A DNA stretch of 64,000 bases from Pyrinomonadaceae bacterium (GTDB lineage Bacteria > Acidobacteriota > Blastocatellia > Pyrinomonadales > Pyrinomonadaceae): positions 930,001 to 994,000 of the forward strand of contig JAJQRF010000002.1 of assembly GCA_021228405.1 (NCBI GenBank). The letters run 5' to 3'. Below the pieces are notes generated by a model that did no database searches, was not told the DNA's origin, and saw only the letters and a list, made by a program, of their open reading frames with translations. Below are positions 25,128 to 34,354 of this stretch, in pieces (the stretch's first letter is position 1; the number at the start of each line of letters is the position of its first letter). The position numbers were made by a program, and so were the translations under genes.

Positions 25128-27311
25128 ATGAAAAAGTTCGGATTTTATTTGCTGATTTTAATTTCCCAATTTTATTTCGTTTGCCTTCAAACTTCTTCCG
25201 CTCAAACCTTTCAAGAAGAAAAACTCGCTCTAGCCACCCGTCAATGTCGAAACGAATCGGTTAAAACGATGCTTGCCGAAAAAGTTTCTCCCGATTCGCG
25301 CGACCGTTTCGATCAGCCCGCGATCTTGCTCGCTTTTCGCTGTGATCTGTTCGGCGGTCGGGATCGGGAGGAAAAAATCCGGGAACTCGTCAAAATGCTC
25401 GTCGAAGCGGGCGCGGATGTCAACGTCCGCAACGAATTCGGCGTTACGCCTTACCTTGCCGCCGAAATTTTCGATTTTGTAAATGCGGAAAACGTTTTGT
25501 CGGACAGCAAAAATATAAAGCCGAAACTGACCGATTATCTCGTTTCAAAAGGCGCAAATCCGAACATTAAAGATATTTACGGGCGCAACGGTTTTCAGCA
25601 TCTGCACAATGCCGATACAGGCGAAACCGTCGGTGAGCAGGTCTGGCGGCATCTGATCGAAAAAAGCGGAAGTTTAAAGACCGAAACCGAATATCAGATC
25701 GAAACGGCGAAGCAGAAAATTCAGGCGGCTAATCAATTCAGGTTCGGAAAATATAAAGCAAGTTTGGCGATGGCGGCGGTTTATTACGATTCTTTGGAAA
25801 TCTCGAAAGCGATCGGAATGACGCTTCCGAATATCGCCGACGATACGGACGAGGAAGGCGAAAATATTTATTTTTACGCCGTTCGCGCCGACAATCCGTT
25901 TCGTTTTCGCTTTCTGCTCGGACGCACGGTTTTTCCCGCCGGCGGAAACATTTCGGACGCACAGGCACAGGAGAAATACCAGCAGATCAACCGCGAAAAT
26001 CTGAAAAAGCGCAACAAAAACGGCTTGACTCCGCTCGAACTGAGTTATCAAACGGATTCGTTTTTGTTTCAGGGCTTTGCTTATGAAACGCTGAAAAATC
26101 CCAACGAAATCGACAAAGAAGGCTTAACGCCGCTCTTTCGTGCGATGCGAAGCAAAAATTTCCCGCTTATCTTTGCCTTGCTGACACACGAAAATATCGA
26201 CCCGAATTTAGCGGCAAATTCGGGCATAACGCCGCTCATTTACGCGGCTCAAAACAACGAAAAAGAACTTGTTACCCTTTTGCTTCACGGCATCAAAAAT
26301 CCGACTTTGGAAAAAGGCAAAGGCACTTTCAGGTTTGCGGCGGCGAACATAAATTTAACCGACAAAGACGGAAAAACTGCGCTGATGATCGCGGCTGAAA
26401 ACGGCAATCACGACATTGTAAAAGCTTTATTGAGAAACGGCGCAAACGTTTTTCTGAAGGATAAAAAAGACGAAACGGCTTTGAATTTGGCAATAAAAAA
26501 CAATCGTTCGGCGATTTTCTACAGGCTTGCGGCGGCAATGAAAATACTGAATCCGCAACCGATTTCGGGCGTGAAGAAAACCGCCGACAATGCAAAAAAT
26601 CCGACCGCTTTGATGATCGCATCGCAAGACGGCGATTTGGCGGAGTTAAAAAGATTGCTGAGATCGGGTGCGAAAATCGATGAAGTCGATGCAGACGGGA
26701 AAACCGCACTTTTTTATGCGATTTTGAACGACGAAATATACGCGGTGCAAACTTTGCTTACCGCAAAAGCGAACGTCAATCACGTTGCAAAGGGAAAAGC
26801 CACACCTTTGATGACGGCGGCGCGGTTTGGGCGCGACCAGATGATTCCGCTTCTTCTCAAAGCGGGTGCGAAAATCAATGAGCAGGATAATTTCGGCAAA
26901 ACCGCACTAATGTGGGCGACCGGAGCCGACATCGAAACCGTTGGCGAAATTATCAAAGGTAAACCGAATATTCATCTGAAGGACGAAAAAGGCGAAACGG
27001 CAATCGTTCAAGCTGTTAATAAAGGCAATTTTAACGCGAAAGAGATCGTTGCCGCTTTGCTCAAAAACGGTGCAAATCCGAACGATTCCGACGCAAATAA
27101 AAACAACACGATCAGGATCGCCGCCAAGACGAAACAGGACAATCTTTTCGTTTTATTACTGAAGTCAGGCGCAAATCCTTTCCAAAAATGCGATTTTGGA
27201 TTCGATACTTTCACGGAGCTTTATAATTACGCGCCCGACATCGAAGAATCGAACCGCATTTACAAGTTGGTTTACGAAAATACTTTGCCGAAATATCTGC
27301 CGAAACCTTGA
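25128..27311 (+). CDS. Secreted ankyrin-repeat protein
   Basis: The 727-residue protein has a signal peptide (to about residue 25, SSAQT) and no other membrane segment. More than ten ankyrin repeats can be recognised, for example DGKTALMIAAENGNHDIVKA, DGKTALFYAILNDEIYAV and FGKTALMWATGADIE, some with long insertions. It should be a periplasmic or surface binding protein; no catalytic domain is visible and the partner is unknown. The gene stands alone. The gap after it holds a hairpin repeat. Confidence 0.88.
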   Translation: MKKFGFYLLILISQFYFVCLQTSSAQTFQEEKLALATRQCRNESVKTMLAEKVSPDSRDRFDQPAILLAFRCDLFGGRDREEKIRELVKMLVEAGADVNVRNEFGVTPYLAAEIFDFVNAENVLSDSKNIKPKLTDYLVSKGANPNIKDIYGRNGFQHLHNADTGETVGEQVWRHLIEKSGSLKTETEYQIETAKQKIQAANQFRFGKYKASLAMAAVYYDSLEISKAIGMTLPNIADDTDEEGENIYFYAVRADNPFRFRFLLGRTVFPAGGNISDAQAQEKYQQINRENLKKRNKNGLTPLELSYQTDSFLFQGFAYETLKNPNEIDKEGLTPLFRAMRSKNFPLIFALLTHENIDPNLAANSGITPLIYAAQNNEKELVTLLLHGIKNPTLEKGKGTFRFAAANINLTDKDGKTALMIAAENGNHDIVKALLRNGANVFLKDKKDETALNLAIKNNRSAIFYRLAAAMKILNPQPISGVKKTADNAKNPTALMIASQDGDLAELKRLLRSGAKIDEVDADGKTALFYAILNDEIYAVQTLLTAKANVNHVAKGKATPLMTAARFGRDQMIPLLLKAGAKINEQDNFGKTALMWATGADIETVGEIIKGKPNIHLKDEKGETAIVQAVNKGNFNAKEIVAALLKNGANPNDSDANKNNTIRIAAKTKQDNLFVLLLKSGANPFQKCDFGFDTFTELYNYAPDIEESNRIYKLVYENTLPKYLPKP

Positions 27312-27322
27312 AGTAAAAAAAA

Positions 27323-27414
27323 TGAACGCGGATCGGGCAAATTATGCGGATAAATACGGATTTTTTATAAACGTAAATCAGTAAAATCTGCTGAATCTGC
27401 CTAATCCGCGTTCA
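27323..27414. repeat. Intergenic hairpin repeat, CGCGGAT word family
   Basis: Inverted arms 27323-27351 and 27386-27414 match at about 23 of 29 positions, with TGAACGCGGAT exact at the base. It shares words with the hairpins at 3000 and 4881. It lies between convergent genes. Confidence 0.75.
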
Positions 27415-27421
27415 GAAAAAA

Positions 27422-28117
27422 TTAAAAAGCGTCTTTTGTAAATTCGATAGTGTCGCCGTGCATCCAGCCTTTGGTGCCGTGTTCGCAGGAAACGTTATAC
27501 CACGGGCTGTTTTCATTGGCGCGTTTTTCGATCTTCAAACGGTCGTCTTTCGGCAAGAGGTCGGATTGTGCGGCATCTTTCGACGGTGCGGAACGCACGA
27601 ATGCGCTCGAAGCGATCACGCGACCGTTAAATTCTTCGTCGTCTTCATCCGTGTGTGTCAGATGTTCGCTGTTTAAGGGAAACGGTGTCGGCGTGGCAGT
27701 CGGTGATTTTTGCGGACGATTTTCCGCGTTATTCGCCGTATTTTTGACCGCAACCTGCGAATTATTTGCGGGCGAAAGTTTTCCCGATAAAAACAATGCG
27801 GCTAAAACCAGGCTTCCGCCGAAGATCAAACCGACGAGCATAAAAAGCAGATATTTCCAGAAATTACTGCGTCTTTCAACGACGACGGGCGTGACGATTT
27901 CCTGCGGCGGCGTTGGGAAATTGAATTGTTCGGTGGTTGGCGGCGGTGCGGAAAAATCGACCACGATCGGATCGCGGTGAATTATGGTTTCTTCTTCGTC
28001 ATCCGGTATAAATTCCGACGGCGGCACAAAATTTTCCGCAACGAGCGGCGTTCCGTCAACTGTGCAAAAACTGAGCGAATCGTCAAAAACCTTACTGCAT
28101 TGCGGACATTTTTTCAT
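27422..28117 (-). CDS. Zinc-ribbon membrane protein with SH3-like domain
   Basis: The protein has 231 residues. The N-terminal zinc ribbon is KKCPQCSKVFDDSLSFC, a form common in acidobacterial proteins linked to Ser/Thr kinases. One membrane span follows near residues 85-110 (YLLFMLVGLIFGGSLVLAAL), then a polar linker. A bacterial SH3 domain makes up the C-terminus (FVRSAPSKDAA, WYNVSCEHGTKGWMHGD). The ribbon should face the cytoplasm and the SH3 the periplasm. Role unknown; linkage of envelope binding to signalling is inference. Confidence 0.8.
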   Translation of the reverse strand: MKKCPQCSKVFDDSLSFCTVDGTPLVAENFVPPSEFIPDDEEETIIHRDPIVVDFSAPPPTTEQFNFPTPPQEIVTPVVVERRSNFWKYLLFMLVGLIFGGSLVLAALFLSGKLSPANNSQVAVKNTANNAENRPQKSPTATPTPFPLNSEHLTHTDEDDEEFNGRVIASSAFVRSAPSKDAAQSDLLPKDDRLKIEKRANENSPWYNVSCEHGTKGWMHGDTIEFTKDAF

Positions 28118-28283
28118 ATAATTTCAGTCTGAACACCTTTATTTACAAGTCTTGATTTAATCAGGAAAGGACAATTAATAAACTATCAAATGCCGTGAAA
28201 AATTGAAAACTTTGACCGCCTTGTATTTCGGAAGAATATCTGTGTCGATGCCGAAATGATATAATCTGAAATTTGGAGTTTTT

Positions 28284-29393
28284 ATGAAAATCGCAGTAGC
28301 AATGAGCGGCGGCGTTGATTCTTCATCAGCCGCCGCGTTATTAAAGGAACAAGGTCACGAATTGGTCGGTTTTACGATGCAGTTGTGGAATCAGCGGCGC
28401 GGAATTTCGGTTGACGAAAACGGCGATCCGTTGCCGTCGCGCTGTTGTTCGCTCGACGACGTTTACGATGCGCGTCGCGTCGCCGAAAGTTTGGGAATTC
28501 CGTTTTACGTTTTGAATCTCGAACAGGAGTTTGAAAAATCCGTGGTCGAACCCTTCGTCCAGAGCTATCTTTCGGGCGAAACGCCGATTCCTTGCGTGGC
28601 GTGCAATTCGCGTCTGAAATTTGCTTCGCTCGACCGAATGGCGATGAGCCTCGGTTGTGAAAAAGTAGCGACCGGACACTATGCGCGGGTCGAATTTGAC
28701 GAAAAAGCGAATCGTTACCGGTTATTTCGCGGAAAAAATCATTGGAAGGATCAAAGCTACTTCTTGTGGGAGTTGACGCAGGAACAGCTTTCACACGCTT
28801 ATTTTCCGCTCGGCGAAATGTTGAAATCCGAAGTCCGCGACATTGCCCGCGATGCCAATCTTTACGTTGCCGAAAAGCAGGAATCGCAGGAAATCTGCTT
28901 CGTTCCCGACGGAAATTATTCGGGATTTATCGACCGCTATTTGGAACACGAAAACCGCACCGAAGAATTGCCGAAAGCGGGCGAAATCGTCAACACAAAA
29001 GGCGAAAAGATCGGCGAACATACGGGAATTCACCGCTACACGATCGGTCAACGCCGCGGTCTGGGAATCGCACACGAAAAACCGCTCTATGTCGTGCAGA
29101 TCGAACGCGCGAAAAATCAGATTATCGCCGGCGAAAAGGAAGAACTGAGTTCATCGGAATTTATCGCTAAAGGCGTAAATTGGGTTGCCTTCGACGAACC
29201 GGACGAACCTGTTCGCGCTTGGGTAAAGGTGCGTTATCGCCACGAACCCGCGCCTGCAACGATTTACGCTTTGCCCGAAAACCGTGCAAGAATCGTTTTC
29301 GACGAACCGCAATCCGCGATCACGCCCGGACAAGCAACGATCTTCTACAACGGCGAAGAAGTTGTCGGCGGCGGTTGGATCGTGCGAAGTTAG
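28284..29393 (+). CDS. mnmA: tRNA-specific 2-thiouridylase MnmA
   Basis: The 369-residue enzyme activates U34 of Glu, Gln and Lys tRNAs with ATP and inserts sulfur. The PP-loop is [15 protein letters not shown]; the first catalytic Cys lies in [11 protein letters not shown] and the second in [21 protein letters not shown] and GHYARVEFD are also family motifs. The start follows TTGGAG. A -10 like TATAAT (28260-28265) lies just upstream. Full length and intact. Confidence 0.96.
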   Translation: MKIAVAMSGGVDSSSAAALLKEQGHELVGFTMQLWNQRRGISVDENGDPLPSRCCSLDDVYDARRVAESLGIPFYVLNLEQEFEKSVVEPFVQSYLSGETPIPCVACNSRLKFASLDRMAMSLGCEKVATGHYARVEFDEKANRYRLFRGKNHWKDQSYFLWELTQEQLSHAYFPLGEMLKSEVRDIARDANLYVAEKQESQEICFVPDGNYSGFIDRYLEHENRTEELPKAGEIVNTKGEKIGEHTGIHRYTIGQRRGLGIAHEKPLYVVQIERAKNQIIAGEKEELSSSEFIAKGVNWVAFDEPDEPVRAWVKVRYRHEPAPATIYALPENRARIVFDEPQSAITPGQATIFYNGEEVVGGGWIVRS

Positions 29394-29442
29394 TGGAAAA
29401 AAATCATTGCAAAGTTTATTTATCGGGTTTAAGATTTGAAAT

Positions 29443-29667
29443 ATGCAAGTTTCAGAAATTTTACAATTGAGCGTCGCGGAAAGAGTTCAAATCGTTGAAG
29501 ATATTTGGGACAGCATTGCTGAAAAACCTGAAGAATTGGGTTTGTCCGAAGGAGAAAAAATCGAGTTGGACAAACGGCTTGAAAGCTATAAACAAAACCC
29601 GGACGAAGGAACCGAATGGGAAACTCTGAAGAAGAATCTCTTGCAAACCGAACAGAACGCGAAATAA
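29443..29667 (+). CDS. Antitoxin of the addiction-module (TIGR02574-like) family
   Basis: The 74-residue protein begins LQLSVAERVQIVEDIWDSIA, the hallmark of this antitoxin family. It then has LSEGEKIELDKRLESYKQNP and GTEWETLKKNL, the part that wraps the toxin. It should neutralise the ParE/RelE-type toxin encoded next. The two genes overlap by 52 bases in different frames, an unusually long overlap that ties their translation together. Confidence 0.9.
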   Translation: MQVSEILQLSVAERVQIVEDIWDSIAEKPEELGLSEGEKIELDKRLESYKQNPDEGTEWETLKKNLLQTEQNAK

Positions 29668-29948
29668 TCGTTCGGCGCGAAGCTCAAAGCGAAGTTCAGA
29701 AAGCTTTTCATTATTACCAAGAAAAAAGTGAAGGTTTGGGCTTTGAATTTATGCGCTCGCTCGATGCCGCTTTGCAATCTATCAAACGAAATCCTTTTGC
29801 ATATCGAAAAATTTATCAGGAAACACGACGTGTTTTGTTGCGAAAGTTTCCATACGCAGTTTTCTATATAATTGAAGAAAATCGTATTGTTGTAATTGCC
29901 TGTTTTCACCAAAAACGAAGCGAAATCGATTGGTTACGCCAAACATAA
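29616..29948 (+). CDS. ParE/RelE-family toxin
   Basis: The protein has 110 residues with the RelE/ParE fold: IVRREAQSEVQKAFHYYQEK, then a strand RRVLLRKFPYAVFYIIEENR and IVVIACFHQKRSE near the end. This subgroup includes ParE (gyrase poison) and RelE (mRNA cleavage); which applies cannot be told. AAGGAA precedes the ATG at 29616, inside the antitoxin gene. About 18 extra N-terminal residues compared with typical members leave the exact start slightly open. Confidence 0.88.
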   Translation: MGNSEEESLANRTEREIIVRREAQSEVQKAFHYYQEKSEGLGFEFMRSLDAALQSIKRNPFAYRKIYQETRRVLLRKFPYAVFYIIEENRIVVIACFHQKRSEIDWLRQT

Positions 29949-30008
29949 AAACTATCGATAATATTGTTATTATGAGAAACTGATTTTACTAAAAAGGAGA
30001 AAAATATT

Positions 30009-30200
30009 ATGGCGCAAGCAAAAAAAAGACCGAGCAAAGCCGCGAAAGCGGCGCAGAAGATTTTAGAAGAATCGAAACTTCTGGCGGCAAATAAAACGAT
30101 CAGCGATTCAAAAAACGATCAGGCTTTTAAGCCGACAGAATCTTCGATCAAAGCAAACACGGCGGCGCAGAAAATCCGTCCGAACAAAAAGCGCGGTTAA
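30009..30200 (+). CDS. Small basic protein
   Basis: The protein has 63 residues, many of them Lys, Ala, Ser and Asn, with two similar segments KAAKAAQKILEES and KANTAAQKIRPNK. A strong AGGAG precedes the ATG and a strong terminator follows, so it is a real transcription unit. No family is recognised. The composition suggests a nucleic-acid-binding or disordered protein (inference). Confidence 0.65.
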   Translation: MAQAKKRPSKAAKAAQKILEESKLLAANKTISDSKNDQAFKPTESSIKANTAAQKIRPNKKRG

Positions 30201-30228
30201 TTGGATAATTAACCGTTTCATTTAGCAG

Positions 30229-30268
30229 AAAAGCCGTGAGTAAAATCAAATTTACTCACGGCTTTTTC
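30229..30268 (+). terminator. Terminator after the small basic protein
   Basis: AAAAGCCGTGAGTAAA (30229-30244) pairs perfectly over 16 bp with 30251-30266, and T residues follow. Confidence 0.9.
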
Positions 30269-30377
30269 AATGCAAACCGCTCAAGCCCTTAAATTTACCG
30301 CTCACAGATTTTCTCGGAACATTTTCTAAAAGTTACGGTATATTTCACTATTAATACTCGTTTCGGAGAAAAATCTT

Positions 30378-31850
30378 ATGTCAATCAGACAGTTATTCGG
30401 CAGTCCAAATCGAAGAACAATTATTTCAAACTTATTCTTATTACCGATTTTCATCGCCTTAAACTGCAATTTTATTTTCGGGCAAACATCTGATATTGCA
30501 ACAAATAAGCAAATCGACGCGATTTTTTCCAAATATAATTCAAAAACTTCGGGCGTGGCGGTTGCTGTTTTGAAAGACGGAAAAGTTGTCTTCAAAAAAG
30601 GTTACGGAACGGCAAATCTGGAATACGAAATTCCGATCTCGACCAAAACGATTTTCAATATTGCATCGGTTTCCAAACAATTTACGGCTTTTGCCATTTA
30701 TCTTTTGGAAAAACACGGGAAATTTTCGTTGGAAGACGACGTGAGAAAATTTATTCCCGAAATTCCCGACTATGGAAAAACCATTAAGATCAATCATTTG
30801 CTTGCACATACGAGCGGAGTCAGAGATCAAGCCGCATTGATGTCCGTGGCGGGGTGGCGTGCGGGCGAGGCGGTGACGACCGAAGATATTTTGCGAGTCA
30901 TCAGCCGCCAAAAGGAACTGAATTTTGAACCGGGGACGCGGTTTCTTTACAGTAATTCAGGCTACATTTTACTGGCGGAAATCGTGAAAAGAGTTTCTGG
31001 ACAATCGTTTTCTGAATTTACAAAAAAGAATATTTTCAAGCCGTTGGAAATGAACGACACGCAGTTTAATGACGATCACGAACGAATCATCAAAAACCGC
31101 GCCGAGTCATACGAATTAGAAAACGGCATTTTCAAAAAGAAGGCTTTAAATGATTCTTCCGTCGGCGCGTCGAATCTTTACACGACCGTCGAAGATATGG
31201 CGAAATGGGCTTTGAATTTTGAAAGCCCGAAGGTCGGCGATGCCGAATTGATAAGGCGATTTAACGAACCGTCGCTTTTGAACAACGGCGAACGAGTCGT
31301 TTGGGCGGCGAACGGAGATGACATCGGCTATCACGCGAAAGGTCAGATTCATTGGAATTATCGCGGCACGAAACAAATAAGCCACGGCGGACACACTGCC
31401 GCTTTTCGCAGTTCTTTCTGGCGTTTTCCCGAACAGCGCGTTGCCGTGATCGTTTTGAGCAACGACGAACATTTTGAACAGGTGAAAAATGTGACGGAGA
31501 TCGCCGATCTTTATCTTAAAAATCTGAAGCCGGATCTAAACTCAACTTCTGCACCTGCAACAAATAAAACGCCTGAAAGCTCGAACGCCGATTTGAAAAA
31601 TTATGAAGGCAGATTTTATAACGATGAACTGGAAACGGTTTATACGGCGAAAATCGTGGAAGGGAAATTAATTCTTTTTCACATAAGACACGGCGAAATC
31701 GCGTTAAACGACGCGGGCAATGACAAATTTACGGGAAGAATCGGGTTTCCCGTCGAGATCGAATTTATCAGAAACGAAAACGGGCAGGTTACGGGATTTA
31801 AGATTTCAAATTTCGGTGCTAAGAACGTGAGGTTTGAAAAAATGAAATAA
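30378..31850 (+). CDS. Secreted serine hydrolase of the beta-lactamase/class C family
   Basis: The 490-residue protein has a signal peptide (to about residue 36). Catalytic motifs are SVSKQF (Ser-x-x-Lys), YSNSGY (Tyr-x-Asn) and a downstream SHGGHTAAF. LAHTSGVRDQ is typical of the esterase/peptidase branch. The C-terminal 100 residues form a separate beta-rich domain often found after such hydrolases. It could be a peptidase, esterase or cell-wall enzyme; the substrate is unknown. GGAG precedes the start, and it forms an operon with the following gene, 13 bases apart. Confidence 0.9.
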   Translation: MSIRQLFGSPNRRTIISNLFLLPIFIALNCNFIFGQTSDIATNKQIDAIFSKYNSKTSGVAVAVLKDGKVVFKKGYGTANLEYEIPISTKTIFNIASVSKQFTAFAIYLLEKHGKFSLEDDVRKFIPEIPDYGKTIKINHLLAHTSGVRDQAALMSVAGWRAGEAVTTEDILRVISRQKELNFEPGTRFLYSNSGYILLAEIVKRVSGQSFSEFTKKNIFKPLEMNDTQFNDDHERIIKNRAESYELENGIFKKKALNDSSVGASNLYTTVEDMAKWALNFESPKVGDAELIRRFNEPSLLNNGERVVWAANGDDIGYHAKGQIHWNYRGTKQISHGGHTAAFRSSFWRFPEQRVAVIVLSNDEHFEQVKNVTEIADLYLKNLKPDLNSTSAPATNKTPESSNADLKNYEGRFYNDELETVYTAKIVEGKLILFHIRHGEIALNDAGNDKFTGRIGFPVEIEFIRNENGQVTGFKISNFGAKNVRFEKMK

Positions 31851-31863
31851 AGGAGAATTTATT

Positions 31864-32313
31864 ATGAAAATACTGAGCATTTTATTTATTTTGATCGGAT
31901 TTGTTGCCGCTGTTCCGGCGCAGAAAACGGCGGCGGACAAACCGGAAAAGGAATTGGCGAAAGTTCCGCTTGAAAATTATTTGCAGGCGCAGGCGACCGG
32001 AAATCCGGAATTTATCCGTAAGGCTTTTCACGCGGATGCGCGGATCATGGCTTTTCGTGACGGGAAATTGCTGAATTTGAGCGTCGAAGAATTTGCCGGT
32101 CGCTTTAACGGCAAAGCTTCTGCGGACGAAGCAAACCGCAAACGCACGATCGAAAGCCTGGAAATTTCGGGGAATGCGGCAATTGCAAAGATAGTTTTGG
32201 ATTATCCGACGGTCAAATTTACGGATTATATGTCGCTTTTGAAAATCGACGGCGAGTGGAAGATCGTCAATAAATCTTTTTATGCCGAAGTGAAGGAACA
32301 GCCGAAAAAATAA
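31864..32313 (+). CDS. Secreted NTF2/lumazine-binding-like protein
   Basis: The 149-residue protein has a signal peptide (AAVPAQK) and a single NTF2-like domain: LENYLQAQATGNPEFIRKAF, DARIMAFRDGKL and LLKIDGEWKIVNKSFYAE. This branch (putative lumazine-binding) is often secreted, and its ligands are unknown. It follows the serine hydrolase after 13 bases with AGGAG, so the two probably work in the same process. Confidence 0.85.
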   Translation: MKILSILFILIGFVAAVPAQKTAADKPEKELAKVPLENYLQAQATGNPEFIRKAFHADARIMAFRDGKLLNLSVEEFAGRFNGKASADEANRKRTIESLEISGNAAIAKIVLDYPTVKFTDYMSLLKIDGEWKIVNKSFYAEVKEQPKK

Positions 32314-32356
32314 GGGAATCGTTCGCGGATAAGTAATTTATATTCGATTTTGTTTG

Positions 32357-32434
32357 GGAATAAGTGAAAAGTGAGAAGTCAGAAGTGAGAGATTTTACTT
32401 TCGATTTCTCATCTATTCCTTTTCACTTAATTCC
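32357..32434. repeat. Heptad hairpin upstream of the LytS-like kinase gene
   Basis: The left arm reads AGTGAAA AGTGAGA AGTCAGA AGTGAGA in exact seven-base steps. The right arm (32405-32434) is an inverted, degraded copy ending TTTTCACTTAATTCC. Pairing is good at the base and poor at the tip. Confidence 0.65.
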
Positions 32435-32510
32435 GCACAAGTTTGTCATTTAGTTAACCCGGAACTTCTTTGTCCGTGTTAAGCTGTCGATGATCTGATC
32501 TGAAAATCGA

Positions 32511-33554
32511 GTGATTCAAAAATTCAAAAATTCGTTCTGGCTTTTTCAGATCGGCGGCTGGCTGATCTATTTTGTGATGATCTACATCACATTTTTGACC
32601 ATTGCCGCCGAGGGGAATTTTCTGCGTCTTTTTTATCTTAAACTTTTTCGCGCTTTCATCGGATTTTTGCTGACTTCGGTTTTACGCGAATTTTACAGAC
32701 GGATTTTTGATAAATACTCGCTCAATTTCGTTATCGCGACGGTCTTTATCTGCGCCGTGATTTTCGGTTGTATTTGGACGGCATTTGAAAATCTCTACAC
32801 TTTTCAAACTGCGGCAAGTTATAATTTTGCCGACAGTTTAGCGCGTGCACCGCGTGTCGTGCTCGATTTTGCAATGACTCTGACGGCGTGGAGTGCGATC
32901 TATTTCGGCTTTAAGTATTGGCAGAAAGCGCAAAGTGAACGCGAAAATGCGCTTGCATCTTCGGCTCTGGCGCAAAAAGCGCAACTTGAAATGCTGCGCT
33001 ACCAGATGAATCCGCATTTTCTTTTCAACGCTTTGAATTCGATCCGCGCTTCAATCGACGAAGATGGAAAACGCGCCGAACAAATGATTACTTCGCTTTC
33101 CGAATTTCTGCGTTATTCACTGCTTCACGAAAGCTCGAAAACTATCGAACTGCGCGAAGAGATCGAAGCGGTAAAAAATTATCTGGCAATCGAAAAGATT
33201 CGTTTTGAAGAAAAACTGGAAGTCGATTTCACGATCGAAAAAGCCGCGGAAGACTTTAAAGTTCCGTGTTTTTTGCTCAATCCGTTAGTCGAAAATGCGG
33301 TCAAACACGGATTACAGACAAGCGCGAAACCTCTCAAGATCAATCTTTCAGCAAAAATTTCGGAAAATAAATTGATTCTCGAAATCTCAAATTCGGGAAA
33401 ATTGCAGGATGTTTCAAACGGCAACGGAACGAAAATCGGATTGAAAAATGTCCGCGAACGGCTTGAAAAGCTTTTCGGCGGCGGTGCAAAATTCGGGTTA
33501 AAAGAAGAGAGCGGATTTGTAAAAGCAAAAGTAGAGATTTCAAGTGAAATATAA
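32511..33554 (+). CDS. LytS/YehU-type sensor histidine kinase
   Basis: The 347-residue protein has four membrane segments in the first 140 residues. A His_kinase domain follows with the phospho-acceptor motif QMNPHFLFNALNSIRASI, and a HATPase with NPLVENAVKHG and KIGLKNVRERLE. The start is GTG at 32511. It overlaps the response regulator gene by 11 bases. The signal is unknown; the sensor is entirely membrane-embedded. Confidence 0.93.
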   Translation: MIQKFKNSFWLFQIGGWLIYFVMIYITFLTIAAEGNFLRLFYLKLFRAFIGFLLTSVLREFYRRIFDKYSLNFVIATVFICAVIFGCIWTAFENLYTFQTAASYNFADSLARAPRVVLDFAMTLTAWSAIYFGFKYWQKAQSERENALASSALAQKAQLEMLRYQMNPHFLFNALNSIRASIDEDGKRAEQMITSLSEFLRYSLLHESSKTIELREEIEAVKNYLAIEKIRFEEKLEVDFTIEKAAEDFKVPCFLLNPLVENAVKHGLQTSAKPLKINLSAKISENKLILEISNSGKLQDVSNGNGTKIGLKNVRERLEKLFGGGAKFGLKEESGFVKAKVEISSEI

Positions 33555-34263
33555 AACGCTCATAGTCGATGACGAAAGGCTTGCCAGAAAGGAAATGCGG
33601 CGGCTTTTGACGAGATTTGATGAAATCTCGGTTATCGGGGAAGCGGAAAATTTGTCGGAAGCGGTCGAAATTATTGAAAAGGAAAAACCGCAGATCGTTT
33701 TTCTCGACATTCAGCTTTCAAACGAAAACGGCTTCGACTTGCTCGAAAAAAGCGGACAAGACTTCAAACTTATTTTCGTGACGGCTTTCGACGCTTACGC
33801 GATTCGGGCTTTCGAGGTTAACGCGCTCGATTATCTGCTGAAACCCGTCAATCCCGAGCGATTGGCAAACGCGGTCGAGCGAATAAAGGAAGAAAAAACT
33901 GACGAGAAAAACGAAATTCGTCCGCTCGAATTTGATGACCGCATTTTTCTCCAACTCGGCGAACGCTCGATATTTCTTAAAGTAAATGAAATTTCACACA
34001 TCAATTCGGCAGGCGATTACTCGGAAATAATTACGGTTTCAGGCAAAAAACATCTGATCGAAAGACCTTTACGCGAATGGGAAGAACGCTTGCCGGAAAA
34101 ATATTTTCTGCGGATTCACAGACAAACGATCATTAATCTGGAAGAAATCGAAGAAATCGAAACCTGGTTCAACCGGACATACCAGGTGCGTCTGAAAAAC
34201 TTTCGCCAAAAACTTGCTGTCAGCCGACGCTATGCCGTGAAATTAAAACAGAAATTTGTCTGA
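33544..34263 (+). CDS. LytTR-family response regulator
   Basis: The 239-residue protein has an N-terminal receiver with VDDERLARKEMRRLL, the phospho-Asp in VFLDIQL, and the Lys in DYLLKPV. A C-terminal LytTR DNA-binding domain follows (FLKVNEISHINSAGDYSEI, RIHRQTIINLEEIEEIE). It is phosphorylated by the preceding kinase and should bind direct repeats upstream of its targets. The start is GTG at 33544 inside the kinase 3' end. Confidence 0.94.
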   Translation: MKYKTLIVDDERLARKEMRRLLTRFDEISVIGEAENLSEAVEIIEKEKPQIVFLDIQLSNENGFDLLEKSGQDFKLIFVTAFDAYAIRAFEVNALDYLLKPVNPERLANAVERIKEEKTDEKNEIRPLEFDDRIFLQLGERSIFLKVNEISHINSAGDYSEIITVSGKKHLIERPLREWEERLPEKYFLRIHRQTIINLEEIEEIETWFNRTYQVRLKNFRQKLAVSRRYAVKLKQKFV

Positions 34264-34270
34264 AATGGAA

Positions 34271-34318
34271 AATGGTAAATCGTTAATTGTTTTTTTTTCC
34301 AATTAACGATTTACCATT
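34271..34318. repeat. Perfect 19-bp hairpin after the LytTR operon
   Basis: AATGGTAAATCGTTAATTG (34271-34289) pairs perfectly with 34300-34318 around a T-rich loop. The right arm shows the seven-base steps TTAACGA TTTACCA TTTACGA. No T-run follows the stem, so it is not a standard terminator. Confidence 0.75.
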
Positions 34319-34354
34319 TACGAAACATTTTCATTTCCTTTGCAGGCAATAAAT

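Noticed and set aside
34271-34318. Hairpin after the LytTR gene as a normal terminator
   Set aside because: The T-run is in the loop and not after the stem.
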